Source of the DNA: Bdellovibrio sp. | GTDB taxonomy: Bacteria; Myxococcota; SpSt-1050 | Assembly: GCA_020725805.1 (NCBI GenBank) | Contig: DYEF01000091.1 | Coordinates: 1 to 54,215, forward strand | Length of the DNA stretch: 54,215 nucleotides | Direction of reading: 5' to 3' | Shown here: positions 18,767 to 26,512 of the stretch, in pieces | How the letters are laid out: the number at the start of each line of letters is the position of its first letter | Position numbering within the stretch: position 1 is the first letter of the stretch | Translations under genes and position numbers: made by a program | The notes under the pieces: model-generated | Databases searched by the model: none | What the model saw: the letters and a program-made list of their open reading frames with translations, nothing else | Told to the model about the DNA's origin: nothing

Positions 18767-18795
18767 GTAATACTGCATATTTACGCAGTATGCAA
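18767..18795 (-). promoter_or_regulatory. lexA operon promoter
   Basis: On the minus strand TTGCAT (18790-18795) and TATTAC (18767-18772) are separated by exactly 17 bp. The SOS box fills the spacer and overlaps both hexamers, so bound LexA would block RNA polymerase. A GGGAGG ribosome binding site and ATG 18734 follow. Confidence 0.65.
18770..18791. promoter_or_regulatory. LexA operator (SOS box), CTG-N10-CAG type
   Basis: A perfect inverted repeat ATACTGC-N8-GCAGTAT lies 36 bp before the lexA start. It contains CTG-N10-CAG and matches TACTG-N10-CAGTA, the classic enterobacterial SOS box. Its symmetry, position and overlap with the promoter make autoregulation very likely. Confidence 0.88.
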
Positions 18796-19060
18796 GTAAA
18801 AAGATGTATGGTAACAGGTGCTGATAACCGGTGCCAGTTAGACATATTCGCTGACTTTCCTGAAGACACATTTTAACCACTTGGATTTATTGAATATTTT
18901 GATATGTGTGCCGGGTATCGCATTGGTTTGGATCTGAACTGAGCCCGTCTTAACCGGATATATGATTCAGGTTTAATCCTTAATTCCGATTGGCTTCTTT
19001 TGAATTTTTCAGACTTTTTAATTCTTCCCTTTTTCCCTGTTTTGGGATATCTGTCCGGAT

Positions 19061-19729
19061 ATGAGTCTGAGCCGGCATGATAATCTTGATAATGTAACGG
19101 GCTTTGTAATGAATTACACGGAGGTCGTTACATTCCCCCTTTTGCCCGAGATCCGTCTGCGTGTTCTGACCGAAAAATCAGAATATTTTTACGCAAAGGA
19201 GTCAGAATTTGCAAAATATGGTATCAGTGACCCGTTTTTTCTGTTCTGCTGGCCCGGTGGTCAGGCATTATCAAGGTTTGTTCTGGATAATTCCGGACTT
19301 TTGCGTGGCAGAAAGGTTCTCGTCTTTGGTGCGGGCTGCGGGGTGGAGGGGATAGCGGCCAGACTTTGCGGAGCAGAATATGTATTGGCATCGGATACCG
19401 ACCCCAATGCCCTTGTAATGTCCTCAATCAATATGAAACTGAATTGCGTGGAATTTGAATTGACTGAAAAAGACTTCTTTTTATCTGATTGCAGCTATTT
19501 TGATGTAATTCTGGCCGGAGATATGTTTTATGACAACAGAATGACTGAGCAGGTTACAGGCTGGATGAGATCCTTAAAAAGAAACGGTAAATCAGTCCTC
19601 TGTGCTGACCCTTCAAGGGGTAATCTGAAATCAGGGGAAATAGATATTCTGGGCACTTATGACACTATCAGAGATGGTGAAATTATTACCGGAAAATCCG
19701 TGAAAACAACTGTTTTTACAATCAGATAA
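19061..19729 (+). CDS. Class I SAM-dependent methyltransferase, ETFB-lysine/nicotinamide N-methylase-like
   Basis: The 222-aa protein shows a Rossmann methyltransferase core: FLFCWPGGQALSRFVLDN, SAM motif VLVFGAGCGVEGIAA, acidic strand VLASDTDPNAL, and a substrate-side motif DVILAGDMFYD followed by VLCADPSR. The WPGGQALARY and AGDxFYD patterns are typical of the branch containing electron-transfer-flavoprotein beta lysine methyltransferase and related predicted N-methylases, so the target may be a protein lysine. The start at ATG 19061 has no clear ribosome binding site. It stands alone, divergent from the lexA operon over 326 bp that also contain the SOS promoter. Confidence 0.8.
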   Translation: MSLSRHDNLDNVTGFVMNYTEVVTFPLLPEIRLRVLTEKSEYFYAKESEFAKYGISDPFFLFCWPGGQALSRFVLDNSGLLRGRKVLVFGAGCGVEGIAARLCGAEYVLASDTDPNALVMSSINMKLNCVEFELTEKDFFLSDCSYFDVILAGDMFYDNRMTEQVTGWMRSLKRNGKSVLCADPSRGNLKSGEIDILGTYDTIRDGEIITGKSVKTTVFTIR

Positions 19730-20043
19730 ATATTAAAGTAATACTTGAGAATATCTTTCTAACATATTGATATTACAAAATATGTATGCAATATTGATAT
19801 TTGTTTAGTTCGGTTATGCTGCAGGATAATTTTTGACAGGTGCCGGGTAAAGAAGGGGTAGCAGGTTCTGCAGAAAGTAATAAATTATCTGCATAATGGG
19901 CTTGGTATCAAGGTATATATTTCGACAGAAAGAGACTGGTATGGTAAGTTATAAAAATTGTCAGGCAGGATTCTGTGAATATTTATAGGGTTGCCGTTAT
20001 TAATTTTCATTGGATTTTTAACTAATTATATTATATACCCTCC
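19730..20043. other. 314-bp AT-rich intergenic region upstream of ksgA
   Basis: No ORF or RNA gene is recognised here. The 11-mer ATATTGATATT occurs twice near its left end (about 19763 and 19788). A promoter candidate lies at the right end, immediately before ksgA. Confidence 0.5.
20010..20037 (+). promoter_or_regulatory. Candidate ksgA promoter
   Basis: TTGGAT (20010-20015) and TATATA (20032-20037) are 16 bp apart. Transcription would begin at about 20044, exactly at the GTG that opens the ksgA frame, which suggests a leaderless message. Confidence 0.45.
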
Positions 20044-20883
20044 GTGGATATTCCGGATATGAATTATTCAAGGTCGAAATCCCGGTCAGGTAATCTCAAA
20101 AAATCGTGGGGTCAGCATCTGCTTGTAAACGAGACCGTTCTTGAGACGATTGCCTCGGAGGTCAGCAGTTCTGCCGGCGGCAATCCTGTCATAGAGTTTG
20201 CGGCGGGAACGGGCAATCTTACTGAATATCTGCTAAAAAAATGTAATAAGGTTATTGCCATTGAAATGGAACGGGACGTAATAAGTAAACTTAAAGCCAG
20301 ATTTTCGGGCAACGGCAGTCTTGAAATAATCGAGATGAATATGATGCAGTTTGACTTTGAAAAGTATTTTGAGAAATACGGAAGGCTGACGGTTGCTGCA
20401 AATCTGCCTTATAATCTTTCGAAGTTATTTCTCTTCAGGTTATTTGAAAATGCGGCTTATATTAAGGATGCCTGCCTTATGTTTCAGAAAGAGGTGGCAG
20501 AGAGGATTACTGCCCGTCCCGGTGACAGAGACTGGTCCGCAATGTCTGTGTTTGCAACGTTGCTTTCGTCTCCCTCGGTTATTATCAGGGCAGACAGAAA
20601 TTCCTTTAGTCCTCCCCCGAGAGTCGATTCAGCTGTTGTTTATATGCAGTTTTATGATGACGTCAGCAGATATCTGTTGTATAGGAAGTTCGACAGGATG
20701 GTACAGGATATTTTCAATTATCCGAGAAAAAGTCTGAGAAATATTATCAGGTCACGTTTCGGTGAGAAGTATCTTATCGAGATCTCCGGCAGGGTTGATC
20801 TGTCCAAGAGACCTCAGAATCTGACCCTTGATGATATTGAATTTATTTACAGGGTTATTTCGGAAAATGAAAACGGGGCTTAA
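20044..20883 (+). CDS. ksgA: 16S rRNA (adenine(1518)-N(6)/adenine(1519)-N(6))-dimethyltransferase KsgA
   Basis: KsgA dimethylates the two adjacent adenines in the 3'-terminal hairpin of 16S rRNA. The 279-aa protein has the expected KKSWGQHLLVNETVL start region, SAM motif VIEFAAGTGNLTEYL, IEMERDVISKL, the catalytic NLPYNLS motif and the FQKEVAERI and FSPPPRVDSAVV blocks. GTG 20044 gives the full frame; ATG 20059 (MNYSRSKS) is an equally good start and neither has a Shine-Dalgarno sequence. The 3' end overlaps the following lipoprotein gene by 17 bp. Confidence 0.95.
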   Translation: MDIPDMNYSRSKSRSGNLKKSWGQHLLVNETVLETIASEVSSSAGGNPVIEFAAGTGNLTEYLLKKCNKVIAIEMERDVISKLKARFSGNGSLEIIEMNMMQFDFEKYFEKYGRLTVAANLPYNLSKLFLFRLFENAAYIKDACLMFQKEVAERITARPGDRDWSAMSVFATLLSSPSVIIRADRNSFSPPPRVDSAVVYMQFYDDVSRYLLYRKFDRMVQDIFNYPRKSLRNIIRSRFGEKYLIEISGRVDLSKRPQNLTLDDIEFIYRVISENENGA

Positions 20884-21997
20884 ATTTTTTTGTTCTCTTC
20901 TGCTGATGGGTGTTCTGCTTATTTCCTGCAAGGGAAAGAATACCGGTTCCGTTCTTCCTGAAAACAAAAAGGGTGTGACATATTCGAAGGTAAAATACAG
21001 GATAGATGCGCACGCACATATCGGATATGACGGCTTCGACAGGGCAATCAGAATTATGGATTTTGCAGGTATCAGAAGGCTTGTAAATCTCAGCGGAGGA
21101 ATCCCCGGTTATGATTTTGAAATGATGCAGACGCTGGCAAAAATGACAAAGAACAGGATAATTAACTACGTAAACCTCAACTGGTATTATCTGGATAATC
21201 CGGAGATATTCCAGAGGATTAATATACGCAATCTGAACCGCGCAAAGGCAATGGGTGCAAAGGGGCTGAAGATTTTCAAGGCTCTGGGACTTGGTTTCAG
21301 ATATGCCGACGGCAGGTTGCTCAGGGTAGATGAAGAGATTCTGGACCCTATATGGAAGGAGTGTGGGAGACTCGGCCTGCCTGTATCGATTCATTCGGCA
21401 GACCCTGTTGCATTCTTTAAGCCCCCGACTCCCGACAACGAGAGATATATCGAACTTCTCGCCCATCCCGGCTGGTCCTTTTATGGCAGGGATTATCCTT
21501 CGTTTGAGGAATTAATGGTTCAGTTTGAAAATCTCGTGAGAAAGCATCCGGAGACCACATTTATAGGAGTTCATTTCGGCAATTATGCAGAGAATCCTGA
21601 TTTTGTGGGTGAGATGCTCGATAAATATCCGAACTATTACATCGATATCGCTGCAAGGGTGCCGGAATTCGGCAGACACAATGCAAAGAAGATGCACGAC
21701 TTTTTTATAAAATATCAGGACCGGATACTCTTTGGTACGGATATAGGGATACATTCCGACAGCCTCTGGCTTGGTTCGAAGGGGTTTGAGCCCGAGCCAA
21801 ACGATGAAGATGCGGTCGAGTTTTACAGAAAACATTATAAATATTTCGAAACCGTCTCTGTCCAGATGGAGCATATGACCCCTGTTCAGGGAGACTGGAA
21901 GATAGATGCAATAGATCTCCCCGAACCGGTCCTTGAGAAGTTATATTATAAAAATGCCGAAAAGGTACTGAATATTACCCTTATGGGAGATGAGTAA
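20867..21997 (+). CDS. Amidohydrolase-2-like metal-dependent hydrolase, lipoprotein
   Basis: The 376-aa protein starts with a lipoprotein signal (MKTGLKFFCSLLLMGVLLIS, then the lipobox Cys). The rest is an amidohydrolase TIM barrel: metal-binding HAH in RIDAHAHIGYDG, GLKIFKALG, LPVSIHSADP, FIGVHFGNYAENP and a final metal Asp in ILFGTDIGIHSD. Family members hydrolyse or decarboxylate small cyclic or aromatic substrates, and the exported lipid-anchored form is the uncommon point. An upstream in-frame ATG at 20828 is rejected because the signal peptide starts at ATG 20867. It overlaps ksgA by 17 bp and is probably coexpressed. Confidence 0.85.
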   Translation: MKTGLKFFCSLLLMGVLLISCKGKNTGSVLPENKKGVTYSKVKYRIDAHAHIGYDGFDRAIRIMDFAGIRRLVNLSGGIPGYDFEMMQTLAKMTKNRIINYVNLNWYYLDNPEIFQRINIRNLNRAKAMGAKGLKIFKALGLGFRYADGRLLRVDEEILDPIWKECGRLGLPVSIHSADPVAFFKPPTPDNERYIELLAHPGWSFYGRDYPSFEELMVQFENLVRKHPETTFIGVHFGNYAENPDFVGEMLDKYPNYYIDIAARVPEFGRHNAKKMHDFFIKYQDRILFGTDIGIHSDSLWLGSKGFEPEPNDEDAVEFYRKHYKYFETVSVQMEHMTPVQGDWKIDAIDLPEPVLEKLYYKNAEKVLNITLMGDE

Positions 21998-22002
21998 AAA
22001 AT

Positions 22003-22030
22003 TTGATAATTGGCAATTATTACCTATAAT
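22003..22030 (+). promoter_or_regulatory. Promoter of the Cys-rich protein/kinase-SUMF1 operon
   Basis: TTGATA (22003-22008) and a perfect TATAAT (22025-22030) are 16 bp apart. Transcription would start near 22037, one to two bases before ATG 22039, leaving no room for a Shine-Dalgarno sequence. Confidence 0.65.
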
Positions 22031-22038
22031 ACGGTATT

Positions 22039-22410
22039 ATGAGATTTTTTAAGTTTATATATTCGCTCTTTTTTCTCGGAATCCTCTTTGCGCTTCATCT
22101 GGCCAAATATATATTTACAAAAAAACTGAGCAGCCGGGAATTTATTGAGAGGTTCAGGCAGGATAATATCGGTATCATAAGCGGCGAGGAGGTTCGCATT
22201 ATTCAGAATTCTGCTGACTGTATATGCTGTAATGTATGTTCGGTCTATACTTCAAAAGAGAGTTTTGCCGATGGTTCGGAAATCTGTTCAAGGCTTGTAA
22301 GGGATTCTACACAGTATATCAAAGCAGATAAGCGGAATAAGAATTCAGGTTACGGGGATTGTCCCTATCAGATTGATATCGGAAGAATCTCCGGGTTTGT
22401 CTCAAAATAA
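22039..22410 (+). CDS. Small membrane-anchored Cys-rich protein
   Basis: I do not recognise this 123-aa family. It has one N-terminal membrane helix (FFKFIYSLFFLGILFALHLA) and a soluble domain with a tight cluster Cys61, Cys63, Cys64, Cys67 (DCICCNVC) plus Cys83 and Cys108. The cluster could hold a metal or Fe-S centre, or form disulfides, depending on which side of the membrane it lies. The gene begins almost at the predicted transcription start, so it is probably leaderless. The kinase-SUMF1 fusion starts 12 bp downstream and is preceded by CGGAGGAG, so the two are cotranscribed and may work together. Confidence 0.7.
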   Translation: MRFFKFIYSLFFLGILFALHLAKYIFTKKLSSREFIERFRQDNIGIISGEEVRIIQNSADCICCNVCSVYTSKESFADGSEICSRLVRDSTQYIKADKRNKNSGYGDCPYQIDIGRISGFVSK

Positions 22411-22422
22411 TCGGAGGAGTTT

Positions 22423-24474
22423 GTGCTCTGTAAAAAATGCGGCAGTTATAATCCCGACGGTTCAGAGATATGCGGAGTCTGTAAAGAGCCGCTTCTTGTA
22501 AAGTCCTCCGGCTCCATCAGACAGAAGATCGATTCCGAAAAACTGCTGGTTCAGATTAAAAGCACTATAAACGAACGTTATTTCATTACACGTTTTATAG
22601 GTGAGGGTACTTTTGCACAGGTCTTCTATGCCATAGACAAGGCGACCAACAGCGGGGTGGCACTGAAAATATTCAAGCCGTTCGTTTTCAAAAATGAGGA
22701 AGAGATGTCTCGGCTTGTCTGGGGTGTAAGAGGGATTAAAGACATTTCTCATCCGAATCTGGTCAGAATTTTTGACTCGGATATCTCACATGAAGGCTGG
22801 GTCTATATCTCTATGAAATTCATCTACGGGATGTCTCTCAAGAATACAATAAAACTCAGGACGGAGGTAGGCAAGCCTTTCAGTTTCGAGGAGATCGAAC
22901 CTCTCTTCTTCCAGATGGGAGAGATCCTGAACGAGATGCATCCTACTATATGTCACGGGGATTTTAAACCTTCGAATATAATTATTCAGCCCGACTATAT
23001 CAAACTTACCGATACGACTATTCTGAACTATATTACGCTCTCCAACTGCATAAAGCAGATTAAGGAGGACAAGTCGAATATCTATCTGGCACCTGAAATT
23101 CTGGAAGGTAATGAACCATCATACAGGAGTGATATCTATTCCTGCGGCAGAATACTGCAGACGCTCCTCTCCGGTTCAGAGGAGAAGGATATCAGCAAAA
23201 TCCAGCTGTTCAAATACAATGAGGAGATAGACAGGAGACTGAAGGCTGTAATCAGCAAAGCCACGAGTCCGGACCCGCTCGCAAGGCATAATGATGTAAA
23301 TGAATTTAATGCAGAATTGTTCGAAGTCCTTTCGATCTACAATGAACTCCCCCAGACAGTAAAGGATGAGTATCACCAGAGTATCTCTGCAGTAGAGACA
23401 AAATTTGTTCATATCAGAAAAAAATCCGAATCACGGAAGGCGGAGGATGAAAAAAAGCCCCTGAAAACCCTGTTTGGTAAAAGAGCCCTGATAATCGTGC
23501 TATTTTTACTGATAGCAGTTCTGACTGCAACAGGTCTGTTTCTCTATGACAGATTCAGATCCGATACGACCTCACTTACAGCGGATATAACTGTTCCTCT
23601 TATTGCGGGAAAAGACGTCGCAGCGGATATCCCGGTCAGTGAAGAACCTGATGTGGTTTATGAAGATATTTTGGCTTTATCATCAGATGATGCTGCCTCT
23701 GTATCGGATCTGACTCCGGGGCCTGAAAAGAGACCACCGGAACAACAGAAAGAGAAGGCAGAGAAAAAAGAGACAGGCGGTACAGCGCTGACCGAGAAGC
23801 AGAAGACGGAGGAGAAGAAAAAGGAGGAGAAGCCGGAAGAGAAGGGGAAGACCGAAAAGGAGCAGTTGACAGAGGAGAAAGAGAAGGTTAAGGGTGCGGG
23901 CGGGTGTCCGAAGGATATGATTTATATCAAAGCCGGTTCCTTCAAAATGGGCTCGGTCCCCGGTGATGAGGGGCGTCAGGCAGATGAGCCGGCATTTGTT
24001 TCCGTAAATACACACGCATACTGCATCGACAGATATGAATATCCCAACAAGAAGGGTGCTATGCCGAAGACCTCCGTCTCCTTCGATGAGGCTGATAAAC
24101 TCTGTGCCGCCGCCGGTAAAAGACTCTGTTCGGAGGAGGAGTGGGAGAGGGCCTGTAAGGGTCTTTCGATGCTCAAATATCCGTATGACAATGTCTTCGA
24201 CCCGACTATATGTAACGCCGAGAGTAATTCCGGTGAAGAGAAGAAGGTGGCAGCTTCAGGGCAGTTCCCGAAATGCAGGAGCACCTACGGTGTATATGAT
24301 ATGTCCGGAAATGTTGCCGAATGGGTCTTTATGAAGGATGGCCAGAAAGGTGTCAAGGGAGGTTATGTAAACAAGCCCGACTGGGCGGTAAGATGTGCCT
24401 CCAGAAGGGTCGAGTTAGGTTCCAAGAAATCCCCGTTTTACGGTTTCAGATGCTGTATGGATGTCGATGAATGA
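22423..24474 (+). CDS. Zinc-ribbon / degenerate Ser-Thr kinase / TM / SUMF1-fold fusion
   Basis: The 683-aa protein starts at GTG 22423 after CGGAGGAG. Order: zinc ribbon (CKKCG...CGVCK, 3-21), kinase-like domain (about 52-310), one membrane helix (about 353-373), charged linker (about 400-490) and a C-terminal SUMF1/formylglycine-generating-enzyme fold (CPKDMIYIKAGSFKMGS to GFRCCMD). The kinase keeps its glycine loop (GEGTFAQV), Lys in VALKIF and the catalytic Asp180, but HRD is HGD and DFG is DTT (KLTDTTIL), so activity is doubtful. In SUMF1 the region between VKGG and RCASRR holds Asn/Trp where true enzymes have two active cysteines, so it is likely a binding module outside the cell membrane. 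A similar fusion lies at 49.5 kb. Confidence 0.88.
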   Translation: MLCKKCGSYNPDGSEICGVCKEPLLVKSSGSIRQKIDSEKLLVQIKSTINERYFITRFIGEGTFAQVFYAIDKATNSGVALKIFKPFVFKNEEEMSRLVWGVRGIKDISHPNLVRIFDSDISHEGWVYISMKFIYGMSLKNTIKLRTEVGKPFSFEEIEPLFFQMGEILNEMHPTICHGDFKPSNIIIQPDYIKLTDTTILNYITLSNCIKQIKEDKSNIYLAPEILEGNEPSYRSDIYSCGRILQTLLSGSEEKDISKIQLFKYNEEIDRRLKAVISKATSPDPLARHNDVNEFNAELFEVLSIYNELPQTVKDEYHQSISAVETKFVHIRKKSESRKAEDEKKPLKTLFGKRALIIVLFLLIAVLTATGLFLYDRFRSDTTSLTADITVPLIAGKDVAADIPVSEEPDVVYEDILALSSDDAASVSDLTPGPEKRPPEQQKEKAEKKETGGTALTEKQKTEEKKKEEKPEEKGKTEKEQLTEEKEKVKGAGGCPKDMIYIKAGSFKMGSVPGDEGRQADEPAFVSVNTHAYCIDRYEYPNKKGAMPKTSVSFDEADKLCAAAGKRLCSEEEWERACKGLSMLKYPYDNVFDPTICNAESNSGEEKKVAASGQFPKCRSTYGVYDMSGNVAEWVFMKDGQKGVKGGYVNKPDWAVRCASRRVELGSKKSPFYGFRCCMDVDE

Positions 24475-24538
24475 TTGGAATCCTTTTTTGATGGATTTTA
24501 TCGGAAATATATACTAACAGACACTTAGGAGGTGTTTG

Positions 24539-24769
24539 ATGAAAGAAGATATCAGGAAGTACATCGAAGAGAAGATCAGGCCATTTCTGGTTGCGGACGG
24601 AGGGAATATTCAGTTTGTAGATTATGATGAGAATACAGGGATAGTCAAGGTAGAACTGCAGGGTGCCTGTGCCCACTGCGCGGGTGCACTGATGACGCTT
24701 CAGTACGGAGTGGAAGAGGCACTGAAGGAAAAATTCGGTGATAAGGTCAGGAAAGTAACGCTCGCTTAA
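24539..24769 (+). CDS. NifU-like C-terminal domain Fe-S scaffold protein
   Basis: The 76-aa protein is a single NifU C-terminal domain, which carries and donates Fe-S clusters. The signature FLVADGGNIQFVDYD is followed by VELQGACAHCAGALMTLQYGVEEAL with the essential Cys-x-x-Cys. AGGAGG six bases before ATG 24539 decides this start over the upstream TTG. The gene lies between the kinase-SUMF1 fusion and a peptidase with short gaps, but other Fe-S assembly genes are absent here. Confidence 0.93.
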   Translation: MKEDIRKYIEEKIRPFLVADGGNIQFVDYDENTGIVKVELQGACAHCAGALMTLQYGVEEALKEKFGDKVRKVTLA

Positions 24770-24791
24770 TCAAATTTACCGGAGGAAAAAA

Positions 24792-25910
24792 ATGGAGAAG
24801 AGAAGTTATGTAATGTATGCCTGTCCCGAGACAGAATCGAATATTTATTATGCAACCGGCTTTATGGCTCCCGACCCGTTCCTTCTGATAGTGAGAAACG
24901 GTGTAAGATATATGGTTATGTCAGACCTCGAGATCGACAGGGCGAAGAAACAGTCAAAGGTGGAGGAGGTTATCTCACTCTCAAAGACTGCTGCCGAAAT
25001 AGACAAGAATTCGATGCCGCCCATCGAGGTGATAATCGAGCATCTCTTAAAGAAGTTCAGGATGAAGTCCTTTGAGGTACCTGCTACCTTTCCGTCACTT
25101 ATATATTCGCACCTGATTTCGAAGGGATTCAAGATAACGATCGTTCCGGACCCGTTCTTCTCGGAGAGGGCATACAAACGTCAGGATGAAATAAAACATA
25201 TTGCCCACTCCCAGAAAATAACCGAAGAGGCAATGGCAAAGGTAGCCTATATTCTCAAGGAATCGAATATCAGGGGCAAGAGGATTTATTTCGACGGCAC
25301 CTGTGTGACGAGCGAATACCTCAAGAAGGTTATTAACATCTTCCTTATGGAAAAAAATATGGTAGGTGCCCATACGATAGTTGCCTGCGGAAATGATGCG
25401 GTTGACCCGCACAACGAAGGTGCCGGACCGATAAGGCCCAATGAGTCAATAATTGTGGATATCTTCCCCCGTTCGATGGAGACTCTCTATTTCGGGGATA
25501 TGACGAGGACATTCGTGGTGGGTAAGCCGTCCGAGGCATTGCTCAGGCTTTATGATGCAGTTCTGACAGCACAGAACAAGGCACTTTCGATGATAAAGGA
25601 CGGAGTTCTGCTCGCCGATGTCCACAAGGCCGTTCAGAATGTATTCGAGCAGCTCGGGTATAAGACAGGACTTATAAAGGGAAGGATGCAAGGGTTCTTC
25701 CATTCCACCGGCCACGGACTCGGTCTGGATATTCACGAACCTTTCAGAATTGCAAACGTTCCGGGATACCTCAGGACGGGGATGGTTCAGTCTGTCGAAC
25801 CGGGTCTGTATTATTACGGCATCGGCGGAGTGAGGATCGAGGACCTGATAGTAGTTCAGAAAAACGGACTAATCAACCTCAACAGGTTCCCGAAATCTAT
25901 TTTTCCGTAA
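24792..25910 (+). CDS. M24-family Xaa-Pro aminopeptidase
   Basis: This 372-aa metallopeptidase should cleave the N-terminal residue from X-Pro peptides. The C-terminal pita-bread fold has the five metal ligands in order: Asp in IIVDIFP, Asp in GDMTRTFVVG, His in HSTGHGLGLDIHEP, Glu in SVEPGLYYYG and Glu in GVRIEDLI. The N-terminal creatinase-like domain (about 1-125) is also present. GGAGG lies seven bases before ATG 24792. The 3' end overlaps a convergent secreted-protein gene by 14 bp. It may feed amino acids to the fermentation genes at 33-43 kb. Confidence 0.93.
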   Translation: MEKRSYVMYACPETESNIYYATGFMAPDPFLLIVRNGVRYMVMSDLEIDRAKKQSKVEEVISLSKTAAEIDKNSMPPIEVIIEHLLKKFRMKSFEVPATFPSLIYSHLISKGFKITIVPDPFFSERAYKRQDEIKHIAHSQKITEEAMAKVAYILKESNIRGKRIYFDGTCVTSEYLKKVINIFLMEKNMVGAHTIVACGNDAVDPHNEGAGPIRPNESIIVDIFPRSMETLYFGDMTRTFVVGKPSEALLRLYDAVLTAQNKALSMIKDGVLLADVHKAVQNVFEQLGYKTGLIKGRMQGFFHSTGHGLGLDIHEPFRIANVPGYLRTGMVQSVEPGLYYYGIGGVRIEDLIVVQKNGLINLNRFPKSIFP

Positions 25911-26382
25911 TACCACTTCTGATTCTCAATGAATATTCAGCAGTAATCTCTGGCTCTAATAGCTGTAATCTTTTCTTATGTAATTTTATTTTCGCCCCGA
26001 TACATTTTTTGAAGCTTTCGCCGGCATTTTCTGGAAATTCTGTATCCTTTATTTCCCCGTTACTATCAAAATTAATCTTAAATTCTGACGGATTGTTGGT
26101 AAAACAGGGCTTAAGTTTATCAAAAAATGTCTTTAAACGATTGAGAATCTCTTTTGTATCGGTCTTTTTAAGCACAATTTTGGTCTCAACGAGAATCTCT
26201 GCCTTATTTTCTGCATCCAGCTCAAATTCATAAACCGATAAATCTCTTTTCTGAATTTCTACATATTCAGTTTTATATTCTGAATTCCCTTTTTTCACCT
26301 CTGTTTTTTGATTTTCTGGTTCCTCTCCTCTTGAAAGAATTGGAAAAATAACAAGAAAGATTATCAATAACGTTTTATTCAT
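25897..26382 (-). CDS. Secreted protein, possibly AgmX/PglI-C-terminal-like
   Basis: The 161-aa product has a signal peptide (MNKTLLIIFLVIFPILSRGE) and a charged stretch rich in Lys and Glu. Two cysteines (LKPCFTNNP and SFKKCIGAKIK) enclose a strand pair with NFDSNGEIKDTEF. This resembles the TonB-like AgmX/PglI C-terminal domain of myxobacterial motility proteins, but the match is weak. It is convergent with the M24 peptidase and divergent from the SUMF1 lipoprotein. Confidence 0.6.
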   Translation of the reverse strand: MNKTLLIIFLVIFPILSRGEEPENQKTEVKKGNSEYKTEYVEIQKRDLSVYEFELDAENKAEILVETKIVLKKTDTKEILNRLKTFFDKLKPCFTNNPSEFKINFDSNGEIKDTEFPENAGESFKKCIGAKIKLHKKRLQLLEPEITAEYSLRIRSGITEK

Positions 26383-26462
26383 TGGGACATATAATATCAG
26401 AAGTCTTTATTATCTTCAATCATCTCCTGTTTTCTCTCCTCGTTATTCCGGTTTAATTTCTT

Positions 26463-26490
26463 TTGACAAAAACGGGCTTGTTGTTATTAT
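26463..26490 (+). promoter_or_regulatory. Promoter of SUMF1 lipoprotein-BtuCD-type operon
   Basis: A perfect TTGACA (26463-26468) and TATTAT (26485-26490), 16 bp apart, precede ATG 26513 by 22 bp, with GGAG in between. Confidence 0.75.
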
Positions 26491-26512
26491 CATAAGGACT
26501 TTTGGAGAATGT

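Noticed and set aside
18735-18869. N-terminal extension of the lexA frame
   Set aside because: It would cross the promoter and SOS box; LexA homology and the ribosome site fix the start at 18734.
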